This document shows positions 33,061 through 44,463 of a stretch of DNA of 64,000 bases, piece by piece (within the stretch, counting starts at the first letter, position 1; each line of letters begins with the position of its first letter). The notes under the pieces are model-generated. The model had not been told where the DNA came from, did not search any database, and saw nothing but the letters and a program-made list of their open reading frames with translations. Where the stretch lies: positions 22,097,669 to 22,161,668 of the forward strand of contig CM055092.1 in assembly GCA_029204225.1 (NCBI GenBank), read 5' to 3'. The DNA is from Diphasiastrum complanatum. Taxonomy: Eukaryota > Streptophyta > Lycopodiopsida > Lycopodiales > Lycopodiaceae. A program made the position numbers and the translations under genes.

Positions 33061-33412
33061 CTAGAAGATGCTATTAGGGTTGCAAAATACTTCGATGACA
33101 CACCTAAGCCACCTATGGGTCAACAACCTAATGAGCAGAAAAAAGATTTTCAATTTAAGAGGAATGATAGAGAAGCTGTTAGTGAAACACATCCCAATTC
33201 CAGCAATCCTAAGAAAACCAAGAAAAACTATAAAAATCATCAAGGTGGCATTGATAAAGTTGAATCTCGTAAGAAGAATGTATGCTTCAAGTGCAATGGC
33301 GAGGATCACCTTTGCACGTGATTGCGTCAAAAAACAAGCTTCAACCTCATGTAATCTATCTCGAAGTTATGAGATGGATGCTAATCTAGATCCATTCATT
33401 GAGCTGTTGTAA
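33061..33412 (+). pseudogene. Gypsy gag C-terminal fragment with zinc knuckle
   Basis: The plus strand reads AKYFDDTPKPPMGQQPNEQK, a lysine-rich linker, and CFKCNGEDHL, then shifts frame by one T to give ARDCVKKQ. This is a CCHC knuckle split by a single-base insertion near 33310. It stops at 33410-33412. It abuts the oppositely oriented Copia fragment at 33051-33060. Confidence 0.75.
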
Positions 33413-34039
33413 ATATTTGAACAGTCGCATACTCTGCAAAAATACAAAGGAATTAACGACAGTGTTACCCGGTAGTTCGGCCCCCTCTTCTTTGTTGGCC
33501 ACTTTATCTTATTTGGGTAGCATCGATTGTTTGGCCATACCCAATTGGTCGGTCATCCTATACCATCTGGACAAATTCTCTTATTTGGCCTATCTCGAAC
33601 AATCGGCTGCAATCTGACTATTGGCGAATCAACAAGTACACAAGTCACGACCGAACAAAATCAAATATTGTCCAATGGCGACTGCCAACAACATATAGTG
33701 TCTTAACCTAATTGTAAACTACAGGTTAACCATTATTTTAATTAGTTAGCCATGTGTATATAACTAGGAACTTATCGGTTGCTCCTTTAGCTGAATTAAT
33801 TATCTGCTAGAGAGTGCAATTGTCTTGTTCTTTCTCTTTGTTACTACATAGTTGTCTCAGAAAGAATGCATCTCTATCTGCATTCATACTGTATTTTCTA
33901 CACAACTAATTTGTCAATGTTCCAACAATTTAAGTTGTGTATGCTGAATGCTTATTTCTTTTCATTGTCAGATAGATTCACGCTTGTAGATAGATTTAAA
34001 TCCCTTTCAGTCTTTCCCTGATTCGAGAAATCTTACAAA
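33413..34039. other. No gene; possible solo or orphan LTR
   Basis: Sequence from TGTTACCCGGTAGTTCGG (33463) to GTATTTTCTACA (33902) has TG...CA ends and an LTR-like style (a TATATAA box near 33755). There is no partner and the flanking bases do not form a target duplication, so this is tentative. Confidence 0.25.
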
Positions 34040-34062
34040 CCTGAATCGACCCCCGAAAGTAC

Positions 34063-34989
34063 TTATTGCCAATACTTTCCAAAAAAAGGATCGGACTGAT
34101 ATAGTTCTTGAAGAGATTGAAACAACCCCGGTTCTATAACACTAAAGCACAACTGATTAATAACCAGTAACCGACTCAAAGCATCTGCTAGAGTATTTTG
34201 ACTTCCTTTACAATAACATATAGAAAAGTCAAATATTTGCATCAGCTCAGCCCATCTAGCTTGCCTCTCCTTTAAATCTATAGCATTACAAAAATATCGA
34301 AGAGTCTGATGATCCATCAAAACTTTAGATTTGGCTCCATACAAATAATGTCATCAAATTTTCAAGGAATGAACAATTGCAAACAGTTCCTTCTCATAGG
34401 TACAATACCTAGACTGAGCAAGATTGAGTTTCTTGCTTTCATAAGCCACAAGATGTCCATCTTGCATCAAAACAGCTCCAATAGCATAATCACTAGCATC
34501 GGTCCTAACCACAAAAGCCTTATTAGAATCGCCAATGATTAGTATTGGTGCCGAAGTGATACTTTTCTTAAGCAACTCAAAACAATTATTCATATCCTCC
34601 ACACACCACTAGTGGACTCTTAGCCCTTCGACTTAGCTTCTTATAGCCTTTTAAGCTCTGGGTAAGGAAAAATGCCAATTGAGTAAATTGGGAAATATGC
34701 CGATGGAAAAATCCTACAAACCCCAAGAAAGACTTGATTTTCCGAACTGTGGTGAGAATAGGCCAATCAATAACCCTCTGGATACCACCTCAATCTCCAC
34801 TTCCCATTCAGAAATCTTACGTCCCAAGTAGGACAATTCCTTAGCAAAAAAATCACACTTAGAATCCTTGGCAAAGAGCTTTTCCCTTCTTAGGATGTCC
34901 AAGACAATCCTAAGATGCTCTTTATGTTCTGCCAAAGTCTTACTGAACACTAGGATATCATCTAAGAATACCACTACGAATTTTACCAA
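34063..34989 (-). pseudogene. Gypsy RT palm/thumb and RNase H
   Basis: [20 protein letters not shown] near 34970 gives the catalytic D-D; RLLIGLFSPQFGKSSLSWGL marks a frameshifted thumb. RNase H runs from 34602 (DASDYAIGAVLMQDGHLVAY, YCTYEKELFAIVHSLK) and, after a shift, 34344-34063 (LMDHQTLRYFCNAIDLKERQ, RWAELMQIFDFSICYCKGSQ). The end matches the start of the integrase connector. Confidence 0.85.
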
Positions 34990-35128
34990 TATGGCCTGAA
35001 CAAATCGTTCATCATCTGTTGGAAAGTTGTTGGTGCATTGGTCAAACCAAAAGGCTCAGCAAAAATTCATAGTGACCAAAGCGAGTTCGAAACCCGGTTT
35101 TTGGTATATCTTCTGCCTTAATGCATAT

Positions 35129-36104
35129 CTAATGATAGCCCGATCTTAGATTTATCTTGATAAAGTACCCAACACCACCAAGATAGTCTATAAGATCATC
35201 CATCCGTGGTAGTGGATATCTATTCTTAATGGTTACCTTGTTCAATTTCTTATAATCAACGCAAAACCTTATAGTCCCATCCTTTTTGGCAACCAGAACC
35301 ACTGGTGATGCCCAAGGACCCATTGCTTTCAGGTAATCATGTAAATGCTTACTTACCTCAGCCTCTTTCGATGCACTCATCCTATAAGGACACTGTGCAA
35401 TTGGAATTGCTCCAGGTATTAGGTCAATTTTATAATCAATTGTCCTTTTTGGTGGTAAACCTACAGGAAGGTCTAAAAAAACATCATTGAATTCCTGCCT
35501 AAGTTCATTATAGGCTTCAAATTTGTAGTGTTCTCACTGGGTATATTCATGGCGTTTATGTTAAGTTCTTCATCATTGCAGCAAATGATATCATTATGAA
35601 AACATAAATAAATTTTAAAATCAAAATTCTTCATAATAGAATTAAGTTCTTGTTTAGAATAAGGGTTAACATTTTTAGTATCAACACTTAAACTAGTCTT
35701 GATCTTAATTAAAGAATTCTCATGCATAAAAGATAAAGATTTTGCAACAAAATCAATTCTCAATGACTTGTTCTTATTAAAATGTCATTGTTATCTACAT
35801 TAGCTAATGCAACAACATGGAATTCTAGTTTTTCAGAATAATCCTGAATGTGCGCTTCTACATCAGGAACAACAAAATCCATCAAGTCGGAATCAATTCC
35901 TGATGCCATTGTCACACAATATTTTTTCTCACTTTTTTTGGTAGGAAGGTTTAGCGTCTGCACCAAATTTACATTAATAAAGTTACGAGTGGATCCCGTG
36001 TCAAAAAGAACATTAACAACTTGATCATTAACTTTACCTTTAATGCAAATAAGGTCATTAGGTCCAAAAACCAAAGAACGAAGTTTTGCAATAATTTTTG
36101 ACAT
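35129..36104 (-). pseudogene. Gypsy protease and RT N-terminus
   Basis: The protease frame (36104-35760) starts MSKIIAKLRSLVFGPNDLIC and keeps the D-T-G active site. A connector frame follows to 35473, then RT fingers from 35380 ([20 protein letters not shown] to [16 protein letters not shown]). Three frames with shifts between them; a pseudogene. Confidence 0.8.
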
Positions 36105-36359
36105 TTTTTTCTCAAAATTTTTGTAGCACTTTTACCTTCGGGATTTTTTGTTGCAAACTTTTTTGTAGTATTGTCTGTTGCAAAAAAAAAAAAATTGTAG
36201 CATTTTTTGTCACGATTTTACCAGTTGCATCACATCTGAGTTGAATTCCATCAATTCTCATGGCCAACTTACCAGAAGAACTTATGGATGAGTTTACACC
36301 TCCCAATCACCCAAATGATGAGAACAAACCCTATCACCTTAGAGCTTAGAACTTTTTAC

Positions 36360-37255
36360 TCTCTTTCAAGAAACCTTCGCTGAGTTGCAGACACCTTCGG
36401 TTTAGTTCACAGAACCTTCAGTTTGAAGAGTGAAGAATAATTCCCAGCAGATTTTTAGAAATATCAGAAAAATCGTCAAAAAACATCAAAAAATCACCAA
36501 AACCCTAAAAATACAGAAAATAAACCTTCGCCTGATTCACTATGCTTAGAAGTGATTCAGATCTATCTACTGCCAGGTCGACAAAGAATAATATCAAAAA
36601 TAAAAAGGGTTTCAGAGGATCAGTTGTTATATTGCCATATTTTTGTCAAAAAAATCACTTTTTTGCAAAATTACCAGTATTACTCTTGATCCTTTGCCAT
36701 AACCTTCATCGAGTTTCCAGAACATTCTATGTATAAAAAAAATACTATTTTTGAGTTCGACGAAGATTCTTCTTGATTAAATCATACAAAATCTTGAATT
36801 TTACCCTCGTCAGACAACAGAAACTATATTTTCTTGTGTCAGAGAGCTTTGTCCGATTTTTCATAGTTTTATCTGTGTCAGATCTTTCACCAGAGATGTC
36901 GGCGAAGGTTATTACTCAAGAAATTGTCAAAAAAATTGTTCAGAGAGTTTTTTTTTTTTTCCCAAAATAGCATTGTTTAACCTTCGCCTAGTGAACCTTT
37001 GCTAATCCTATTTTTAGTTTCGGATTTTTTATCAAGTCTCTGTCAAAATTTGGATCAAATCTGATATATTCTGAATTGGATTATGAGAGATTTATCATTT
37101 TTGAAAAGTATTGATTGATCGAATTTCGGAAATTTTTTTATCATATAGAGTCAGATTCTTGAAAAAGAGAATAGATCTAGCAGATTTGATATAAGATAGT
37201 AATTTGGAAAAATCTAGATCCAATCTCATTGTCCACCTGATCTAAATTTGTAAAG
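36360..37255 (+). promoter_or_regulatory. 5' LTR/leader of the nested gypsy element with GAAnnTTC words
   Basis: Repeated AACCTTCG(C/T)C-like words occur in both orientations (36371, 36392, 36411, 36525, 36703, 36903, 36981 approx.). Three fit the heat-shock-element core GAAnnTTC: 36412-36419, 36720-36727 and 36762-36769, the last overlapping further GAA/TTC units. A purely sequence-based regulatory suggestion. Confidence 0.3.
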
Positions 37256-37957
37256 ATGGCTGCCCCTGGAGCTGCTTCTGGAGGTGCTCCACAAGAGGTC
37301 AATCCAATTATTGTTAGAAGAGCACCCCGATTGGATCTACCCAAGTATAATGGATTAACAGATCCAGTTAGATTTCTTCAGATCTATGTTGACTCCTGTG
37401 AGGTCTATGGTGAGATTTATCCTCAAGATAAACTTAAGCTGTTTCCTATGGCTTTAACAGGCCCAGCACAAGATTGGTACTATAACCAAGATGAAATGGA
37501 GCATACAGATTGGAAGGCTATTAAACGAGCCCTTATCACACGGTTCAAACCGTGGAAGTTTATGGAAGACCCTTTCCTACTTTTAAGTAAAGTTAAAATG
37601 GGGAAACGGGAAATGGTTCGAGATTACATCGAAAGGGTGAAACGTCTCAGATTTGAATGCGAACCTGAACTGATTAATGAAAATTCCATGACTATGTGGT
37701 TTTTGTCAGGTCTACCTAAACGGATCATACGTGAGCTGAAACGCCATAATGAGTACGCACTTTTGCAAAATGATATGGACGATGCAATTTGGGAGGAGGA
37801 TGAAGATTCAGATTATGAGCCGAATGTCAGTATGTTGCCTTATACAGCAGGGCAGACTACTACGACATCCACCACTATTGCATCAACGAATGCCAATGCT
37901 ACTATAGAAATGATGCTCAATGAGTTCGAGAAAATCGGGAAGACCCAACAGAAATAG
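37256..37957 (+). pseudogene. Gypsy gag, N-terminal part (interrupted by Copia element A)
   Basis: The ATG at 37256 (MAAPGAASGGAPQEVNPI) opens a 233-codon frame with a Retrotrans_gag domain: LDLPKYNGLTDPVRFLQIYV, LKLFPMALTGPAQDWYY, MEHTDWKAIKRALITRFKPW, KMGKREMVRDYIERVKRLRF. An acidic stretch (IWEEDEDSDYEPN) and a Thr-rich stretch follow. TAG at 37955 stops the frame seven bases before the Copia LTR; the same frame continues beyond the insertion. The protein would be the capsid/nucleocapsid precursor. Confidence 0.9.
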
Positions 37958-37964
37958 ATGGAAA

Positions 37965-38664
37965 TGTGAAAGTACTATACTTTAGGACCATAAAGGGATC
38001 TACAAAAGATCCACAAGAGTGATTGGATGCTTGCTTAACAATCTATCAAAAAACTAGACACAAAAAAGTTGATCTAGATTGGCAATTTGACAAACAACAA
38101 GCATTAACAATCAAAAGCATTGATAAACATTGAAATCTGAGCCCACACGTGTGTAATACAGGCTGTAGTACGGCCTTCAACCTGAGAAACAAGTAGAAAT
38201 TGATTTGGTTTCATTTGGATCACAAAAACTCAATGTACATAGTGAACTAGCTTGAGATTGCCAATGAGCTCCAAAAATTTTCTTTCTTCTCACTATGGAG
38301 AGAGGGAATACATAGCAAATTCGACTTCCTTCTTGAAGTTAGGTGGATTTCCAGCATGTAATAAGGAAGTTAACTCACTCTCCTTGACCTAAAATGAAAC
38401 CCTAGTCTATTTCCAAGAGTTATGCTTGGTAGGTAGCTAGTTGGTCAAATTTTCACCTTAAACTTAGGTGTAGGTCCTATAAAGTAGGGATGACCACCAA
38501 ATAGACATGACCAACTCTCTTGACTTGACCTAACCTACATTAGGATGGGTTTCCCATGTGGCATCATGGCTCACATGTGTGGGACCCACTTGTGTACACA
38601 ATTTACACTATTCTACATGGCTTTTGATCAAGCTAGATTTGCCAATTTTTGGCAATTCTTCACA
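37965..38664 (-). repeat. 3' LTR of Copia element A
   Basis: Seven-hundred-base repeat with TG...CA ends. The polypurine tract on the minus strand (ATTTGAGGAG) lies immediately inside at 38665-38674. Confidence 0.92.
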
Positions 38665-38720
38665 CTCCTCAAATTTAGCTTGATCTATTTACAGCTCTCT
38701 TGATAGATCAATGAAAGCTT
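38665..38720 (-). other. Polypurine tract region of Copia element A
   Basis: Minus strand reads AAATTTGAGGAG directly before the 3' LTR start TGTGAAGAATTG. Confidence 0.6.
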
Positions 38721-39588
38721 TTAGAAGTGTCTAAAAAATCCAGCTACAAAGAAGGAACTTTTGAGACTCCAATAGAGAATGATGTCCATGAAGGATTTTT
38801 CACCACCTCTTAGAGGATCCCTTACAAGATGTTCCATAAATGTGTCTATATACATGTAGCACACTTCAAAACTAAACATCATGCCAAGCCATGGATTCGA
38901 AGGCATTTTGTGCACTTGAAGATACATCAATTAAAATATTAAGAGCATAAATAATGTTGCCAAAGACAACTTGCCTTGCTTGATCCATATGATTGAGCCT
39001 TGATGGCTCCATCTTGATACTCAAGATTCTTCTTGGAGTCCTCGGGTCTTGAGCTTGCTCCTCCACTTGACTTGACTCCAAACCATCAATGAATTGAATA
39101 AGGTGTTGATCCAAAGGTGCTTCTTCAAGTTTACAAATCTTCCACTCTTGAAAGATCACATTTCCACCATTGACAAATTCTTTGGCTGAAAACAAGTAGA
39201 TTCTACAATCTCTACTTGAAGAGCAAAACACTACCAATATTCCTATCATTGAAATAGGATAATCTTTGGTCCTTACATTGGAATGATCATGTACAAAGCA
39301 TGTGGACACAAAGATTTCCAAAGCAAATGATGTTTCATCTTTTATGACTCTATTCAAACTATTACAAAAATAGTTATCCAATGAAATTGCTTTATCAACA
39401 ACAAATGTAGATTTCAAAGCATCCCATTTCATTGTCTTGTCATACAAAGTAATAAACACCATGGATCTTAAAGGTAAGAAACAAGTCACCTCATGTCTAC
39501 TAAAATTTTCCAAAAAGTATTCAAAGATAGTAGACTCTCCAATGCTCACCACCCTTGCAAGATGCACACTTGAATGGACAATTTGCAT
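38721..39588 (-). pseudogene. Copia A integrase remnant and RNase H scrap
   Basis: The frame 39588-38872 contains FVSTCFVHDHSNVRTKDYPI, MIGILVVFCSSSRDCRIYLF and VNGGNVIFQEW, recognisable as a diverged integrase C-terminal region. The catalytic D-D-E residues are not visible. It passes near 38870 into MEHLVRDPLRGGEKSFMDII, the segment that in Copia B precedes RNase H. RT is missing between these. The element therefore lacks an enzyme needed for its own copying. Confidence 0.7.
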
Positions 39589-41055
39589 GCAATTTGATGA
39601 GGTTGGACATTGTCATTAAGGACTCCCTTGGAACTCTCATGCTTTGAGGCTGATCCTCAAGATCTTCCTCCTTTTGATGCTCCTCCTCAATGCAAGCAAG
39701 ATCACACTTTGCCAAGATCTCCTCTTGAGTGATCTCCTCCTTTGCCAAGCTCATTCTTTTAAAAGCAACACTAGCTTCCAACTTAAACAATCTTCCATGT
39801 TTAAATCCCTTTGCAATGCAAACATCATTCTTCAAGATGAAGCAAACACCATGCTTAAAGTGGACATCCAAACCACTTTCTAAGAGTAGACCAACACTAA
39901 GCATATTCTTGGTGATTGATGGTACATAAAGGACATTTTCTAGATCCATGCATTTTGAGGATTCTAGACACAAAGAGATGGTGCCAACACCATCTATCCT
40001 ACACTCTTCATCATTTGCAGTAAAGACAAACTTTTTAGCATCATTGAAAGAGTGTAAGGTTGAGAAAAAGTCCTTTTCACAAGACATGTGGGAGCTAGCC
40101 CCACTGTCGATCCACCAATTGTCTCTTGAATTGCTATTGCTTGTTGGTGAGGATGTAGATGCCATCAAGAATACATCTACTTCATCCTCCTCCTCCTCAT
40201 TTGCAAGGTTTCCTTGTTTGTCCTCCTCCACTTGTGCTCTTAGCCTCTTGTAGCATTCAGATGCATAATGCCCCTTCTTTCCACAAAAGAAGCATTTTTG
40301 CTTTGACTTGTCCTTTGAGCTTGATGCATCATCCTCTTCTTTGGCCTCCTTTGGATGCTTCTTCTTTCCATTGGTCTTCTTTTTGCCCTTGAATGAGAAA
40401 TTGGCTTTCTCAGCACCATCCTGCAAATACAAGGAACTCATCCTAGATTTTGCATGGAGCATCCTACACTCTTCAGCCACTAATACACTGTGAAGTTTTT
40501 CTATAGTTGGCAAAGTGTCTTGGATGGCAAAACTTTGGACCAAATTTGCAAAGTCATCTCCTAGACCAATAAGGACAATTTGTACAAGCTCTCAATCATG
40601 AATCTTCTCTCCAATGGAAGCCAACTCCCTATTTAGAGACTTGATTCTGAGAACATAATCCTATGCACTCTCCTCACTTCTCCTCATGCTTTGCAAAATT
40701 TGATTTCTAAGCATAAGAACTCTAGAAGTGCTGCTAGACTCATAGATTGATTTTAAAGACTCCAAGCCTCTTTAGCATTAGTACAAGCTGATACTTCTCT
40801 CAACAAATCATTGCTCACATTCATCTTCACACAATGAAGTGCAAGCCTAGATCTCTTCTTGTATCTAGCTAACTCCTGTGCACCTAGAGGTTCATCTTCA
40901 TCTTCAATCAAGAACTCATAAAGGTCTTGGAGAACTAAGAGTGACTCCATTCTAACCTTCCAAATAGCATAACTTGTAGAATTCAACCTCTCACTAGCTT
41001 CTAGAAGGTATGCTCCAGCAGATCCCATCTTACTAGTGACTTCTACAAACAAGAA
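39521..41055 (-). pseudogene. Copia A gag and protease
   Basis: Gag starts near 41052 (MFVEVTSKMGSAGAYLLEAS) and runs with DUF4219/UBN2 words (STSYAIWKVRMESLLVLQDL) to 40753. After a shifted stretch the frame from 40543 to 39521 (340 codons) gives MVQSFAIQDTLPTIEKLHSV, the knuckle CFFCGKKGHYASECYKRL, the protease active site WWIDSGASSHMSCEKDF, and VLYVPSITKNMLSVGLLLES. It ends in degenerate pre-integrase sequence. The gag blocks closely resemble those of Copia element B and the relic at the left edge. Confidence 0.9.
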
Positions 41056-41821
41056 ATAGATTTGATTAACTTGAAACTCACAAAGGTCTCACACTTGCAG
41101 TGTTTCACTCAAATTTGATTTCTAATCCAACAAATGGACTTATAATCACGGTTCTATCACTCCCTCACAAAGCTGGAATGAAGATAAGATGAAGTGAAAA
41201 CTACTTTCAAACAAATCTTGCCAAGAAATGGATTTGATTGTCTCTAGAAACTCACTAAGGTCTCTCTCTTGTAGTTTTTCACTCAAATTAGATTTCTAAT
41301 CCAACAAATGGACTTATAATCTTAGTTCTAGCACTCCCTCACAAAGTTGGAATGAAGATAAGATGATGTGAAATCTACTTACAATCAAATCTTGCCAAAT
41401 TTGGCTATTTTTGGACAAAAAAAATGACTTAATCTCTTTCTTCCTTCTTGGTGTACTTTCAAGACCTTTTTTTAACCTTAATAGGACTTGAACTCAGCCT
41501 AGATTAATTAGATTCCATAAAACAAATTCAAATCTAATCAATGGCAAATGATCTTGGTAGATTATTCTAGGATCTCCACCAAAAATTACACCAATAGCTC
41601 ACAAATTGAATTTTTTTGGATCAAATGAATACCATGCATTAAATGCAGGTTCAGAGGTGCCCACACATGTGGACAGTACGGATATGGACCCCTACCAAGT
41701 TTGGGATCAAATCTCCTCACCGAAATCAAGATTCTAGCTTGCCCTCTCAATACTAGTTTTTAGCACCAAAACTTGCTAAAAATGGATTTGCATTAGATCA
41801 ATGGCTTATGCTCTTGTACTT
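41056..41821 (-). other. Leader of Copia element A with a duplicated segment
   Basis: Two copies of a ~180-bp segment lie in tandem (about 41075-41215 and 41255-41395), sharing TTTCACTCAAATT(T/A)GATTTC and ATCCAACAAATGGACTTATA. No ORF. Confidence 0.65.
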
Positions 41822-41834
41822 GGCTCTGATACCA
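41822..41834 (-). other. Primer-binding site of Copia element A
   Basis: GGCTCTGATACCA on the plus strand, an exact tRNA-iMet type site, immediately adjacent to the 5' LTR. Confidence 0.95.
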
Positions 41835-42535
41835 TGTGAAAGTACTGTACTTTAGGACCATAAAGGGATCTACAAAATATCCACAAGAGTGATTGGATGC
41901 TTGCTTAACAATCTATCAAAAAACTAGACACAAAAAAGTTGATCTAGATTGGCAATTTGACAAACAACAAGCATTAACAATCAAAAGCATTGATAAACAT
42001 TGAAATCTGAGCCCACACGTGTGTAATACAGGCTGTAGTACGGCCTTCAACCTGAGAAACAAGTATAAATTGATTTGGTTTCATTTGGATCACAAAAACT
42101 CAATGTACATAGTGAACTAGCTTGAGATTGCCAATGAGCTCCAAAAATTTTCTTTCTTCTCACTATGGAGAGAGGGAATACATAGCAAATTCGACTTCCT
42201 TCTTGAAGTTAGGTGGATTTCCAGCATGTAATAAGGAATTTAACTCACTCTCCTTGACCTAAAATGAAACCCTAGTCTATTTCCTAGAGTTATGCTTGGT
42301 AGGTAGCTAGTTGGTCAAATTTTCACCTTAAACTTAGGTGTAGGTCCTATAAAGTAGGGATGACCACCAAATAGACATGACCAACTCTCTTGACTTGACC
42401 TAACCTACATTAGGATGGGTTTCCCATGTGGCATCATGGCCTCACATGTGTGGGACCCACTTGTGTACACAATTTACACTATTCTACATGGTTTTTGATC
42501 AAGCTAGATTTGCCAATTTTTGGCAATTCTTCACA
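41835..42535 (-). repeat. 5' LTR of Copia element A
   Basis: Matches 37965-38664 with about six substitutions and one inserted C. The primer site for tRNA-iMet lies directly next to it. Confidence 0.92.
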
Positions 42536-42540
42536 AGAAA

Positions 42541-43582
42541 AGTTGCAATTGCAATTTGATGAGAAGATCAAAGCATTGGAAAATTTCCACGGAGAAGCAA
42601 ACAAGGAACCTGAGAAGGTTGCAAAGACTTTTCCTACCAGGGAAAATATCTAGTGTTCTATTTGTACAGAAAATCACACAGTGAAGGAGTGTCCTCAATT
42701 GAAAAAACGAATGGAAATCAGTGTTTGCCATCTGTGTAATTCACCTGACCATGAGACTGCTTTTTGCAACTTCAACCCTCGAATAATTCAGCAACGGTAT
42801 GCCCAGATGGGATATCGAGAATCACAATATGGAGGAAATCCAGTAGCAAGACTGCGACAATCTACTCTTGGATACCCGGAACGTTTAGCTTTGCCAGCCC
42901 CACCAAAACAATCCGCTCCTCCTGCCAATTTGATGGAACCAGAACCTTACAGAAGTGCTGAGCAATGGAGCTATGGTAATGATTAGGAAGGTGGATCTTC
43001 ATAACAAATGGATACTGTCAATTGGAATGAAACTCTTGTAACAATTGATTGTACAGCAGGTTATATGTGTCAACAAGATATTCAATCAGAGTTGAGCGAG
43101 ATTTCCTTATTTCATCAAACTTTGGATACACCAATAACGTTTTCACTAAATGTGCTGAATGTAGCCTGGATATCAACACAACCTATACCAGATCCAATTG
43201 AGGATGATCTCATACCAATGAGCCATGCCTTGACTTATGATGGCAATGCAGAACTTACGGATGAGCAGACTTTAAATCATATGGATCCGACCAGATTTGG
43301 AGTGCGTAATGTTCTTGATGAACCAACAATCAAACCGCCCAAGGCAGTTATATTGAAGGGAGACAGGATCATAGATTCGATGACAAAGAAACAAACTAAG
43401 CAACATCATAATACGGTCCTGAAATGGGAAAATCTCCCTCGGAAGATTGATTCAAAGGAAGTGCCACCTCTATTGGATAAAGACAAAGGAAAAGTCAAGA
43501 ATGATTCTTCAAGTCAAACTTCCAACAAGACATCATCGTCTAGGAAGTCTTTACCTCCAAAGAGTAATGCAATTTACTTTTA
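42541..43582 (+). pseudogene. Gypsy gag C-terminus with two zinc knuckles and spacer
   Basis: After Copia A the gag frame resumes (EKLQLQFDEKIKALENFHGE). Two zinc knuckles follow: CSICTENHTVKEC (42658 on; C-x2-C-x3-H-x4-C) and CHLCNSPDHETAFC (42728 on; C-x2-C-x4-H-x4-C). A proline-rich stretch (RLALPAPPKQSAPPANLMEP) ends at a stop near 42984. A second frame from 43008 (MDTVNWNETLVTIDCTAGYM) gives the spacer found between gag and protease in this type of element, ending in a Ser/Lys-rich stretch at 43580. Protease itself is absent. Confidence 0.8.
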
Positions 43583-44463
43583 AAGATTATCTGCAGAAAT
43601 TTCTTGAATTTTACTTGGACGACTTGGGAGTTCATAGTAGAGATACAGACCACCTGGATCGATTGGAGAAAGTATTTGAAAGATGCCGCAAATATCAGAT
43701 TTCTCTAAATCCGAAAAAATGCAAGATATGGGTTTCTCACGGAGTTGTGCATGGACATGTGATATCAAGACATGGTATTGCCACAGATTATTCTAAGACC
43801 AAAGTTATTGTGGAATTGCCACCGCCAGCAACAATTCGAGGAGTTTATGTGTTTATGGGTCATGCGAACTGCTATCGAATTTTTAGTATCATTTTTGCGG
43901 ATTTAGCACAACCTATATACAAATTAACTATTGTTCCTATTTGGACAGTAGAGGCGTTAGAAGCCTTTGAAAAGTTAAAAAAAGCATTATCTTCAGCACC
44001 AATTCTGCGTTTTCCAGATTGGACATTAGAGTTTCATGTTCATACGGATGCCTCAAAATACGCCATTAGATCAGTTTTGACGCAGCCAGGTGACTATAAG
44101 AAGGATTATCCTATACGATTTGCAAGCAGACAGCTTACAAATCCAGAGAAGAATTATTCAACAACAGAACGTGAAGCGCTAGCCATGATTTTTTCTGTTC
44201 GAAAATTTCGTCACTACCTCATAGAAACGCACTTTGCATTTTATACGGATCATCAACCGTTACTTTACTTGGTAAATAAGACGTGTAATACTGGACGTAT
44301 TACAAGATGGTTATTATTATTGACTGAATTTGACTTTCGAATTGTGGTCAGAAAGGGGAAGCAACATTATCTAGCCGATCACATTTCGCGAATTGAATCT
44401 ACACCAGTTAATACTGAAGTGGATGATGAACTGCTAGATGTTGCGTTGTTCTTGTTGAAGCAG
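43583..44463 (+). pseudogene. Gypsy RT (from palm) and RNase H, interrupted by Copia element B
   Basis: The frame enters directly at the RT palm: FLEFYLDDLGVHSRDTDHLD retains the catalytic Y-L-D-D near 43610, then KVFERCRKYQISLNPKKCKI and a thumb with GHANCYRIF. RNase H follows: LEFHVHTDASKYAIRSVLTQ, YSTTEREALAMIFSVRKFRH, FYTDHQPLLYLVNKT, and FDFRIVVRKGKQHYLADHIS. RT fingers and protease were lost by deletion at about 43570. A frameshift near 44445 precedes the Copia LTR. Confidence 0.88.

Larger units (their letters stand above)
34040..36110 (-). mobile_element. Ty3/gypsy pol relic (protease, RT, RNase H)
   Basis: Reading leftwards on the minus strand: retropepsin (DQVVNVLFDTGSTRNFIN, intact D-T-G), connector, RT ([55 protein letters not shown]) and RNase H (VVRTDASDYAIGAVL, LVAYESKKLNLAQSRY, GSQNTLADALSRL). 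Frames are broken at about 35770, 35470, 35130, 34990, 34710 and 34350. Integrase should lie left of 34040 and is missing; gag is not recognisable to the right. Confidence 0.85.
37965..42535 (-). mobile_element. Nested Copia element A (4.57 kb, RT deleted)
   Basis: LTRs 37965-38664 and 41835-42535 start TGTGAAAGTACT and end TTCTTCACA on the plus strand. The primer-binding complement GGCTCTGATACCA (41822-41834) abuts the right LTR, so the element reads leftwards. Target duplication GGAAA (37960-37964) / AGAAA (42536-42540) has one mismatch. The LTRs differ at about 7 sites in 700 by eye (~1%), the youngest pair in the window. Interior: gag, knuckle, protease and degenerate integrase, with RT and most of RNase H missing. 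Confidence 0.92.

Noticed and set aside
33463-33902. Solo LTR
   Set aside because: TG...CA ends alone are not enough; the flanks do not form a target duplication and no partner exists. Kept only as a low-confidence note.
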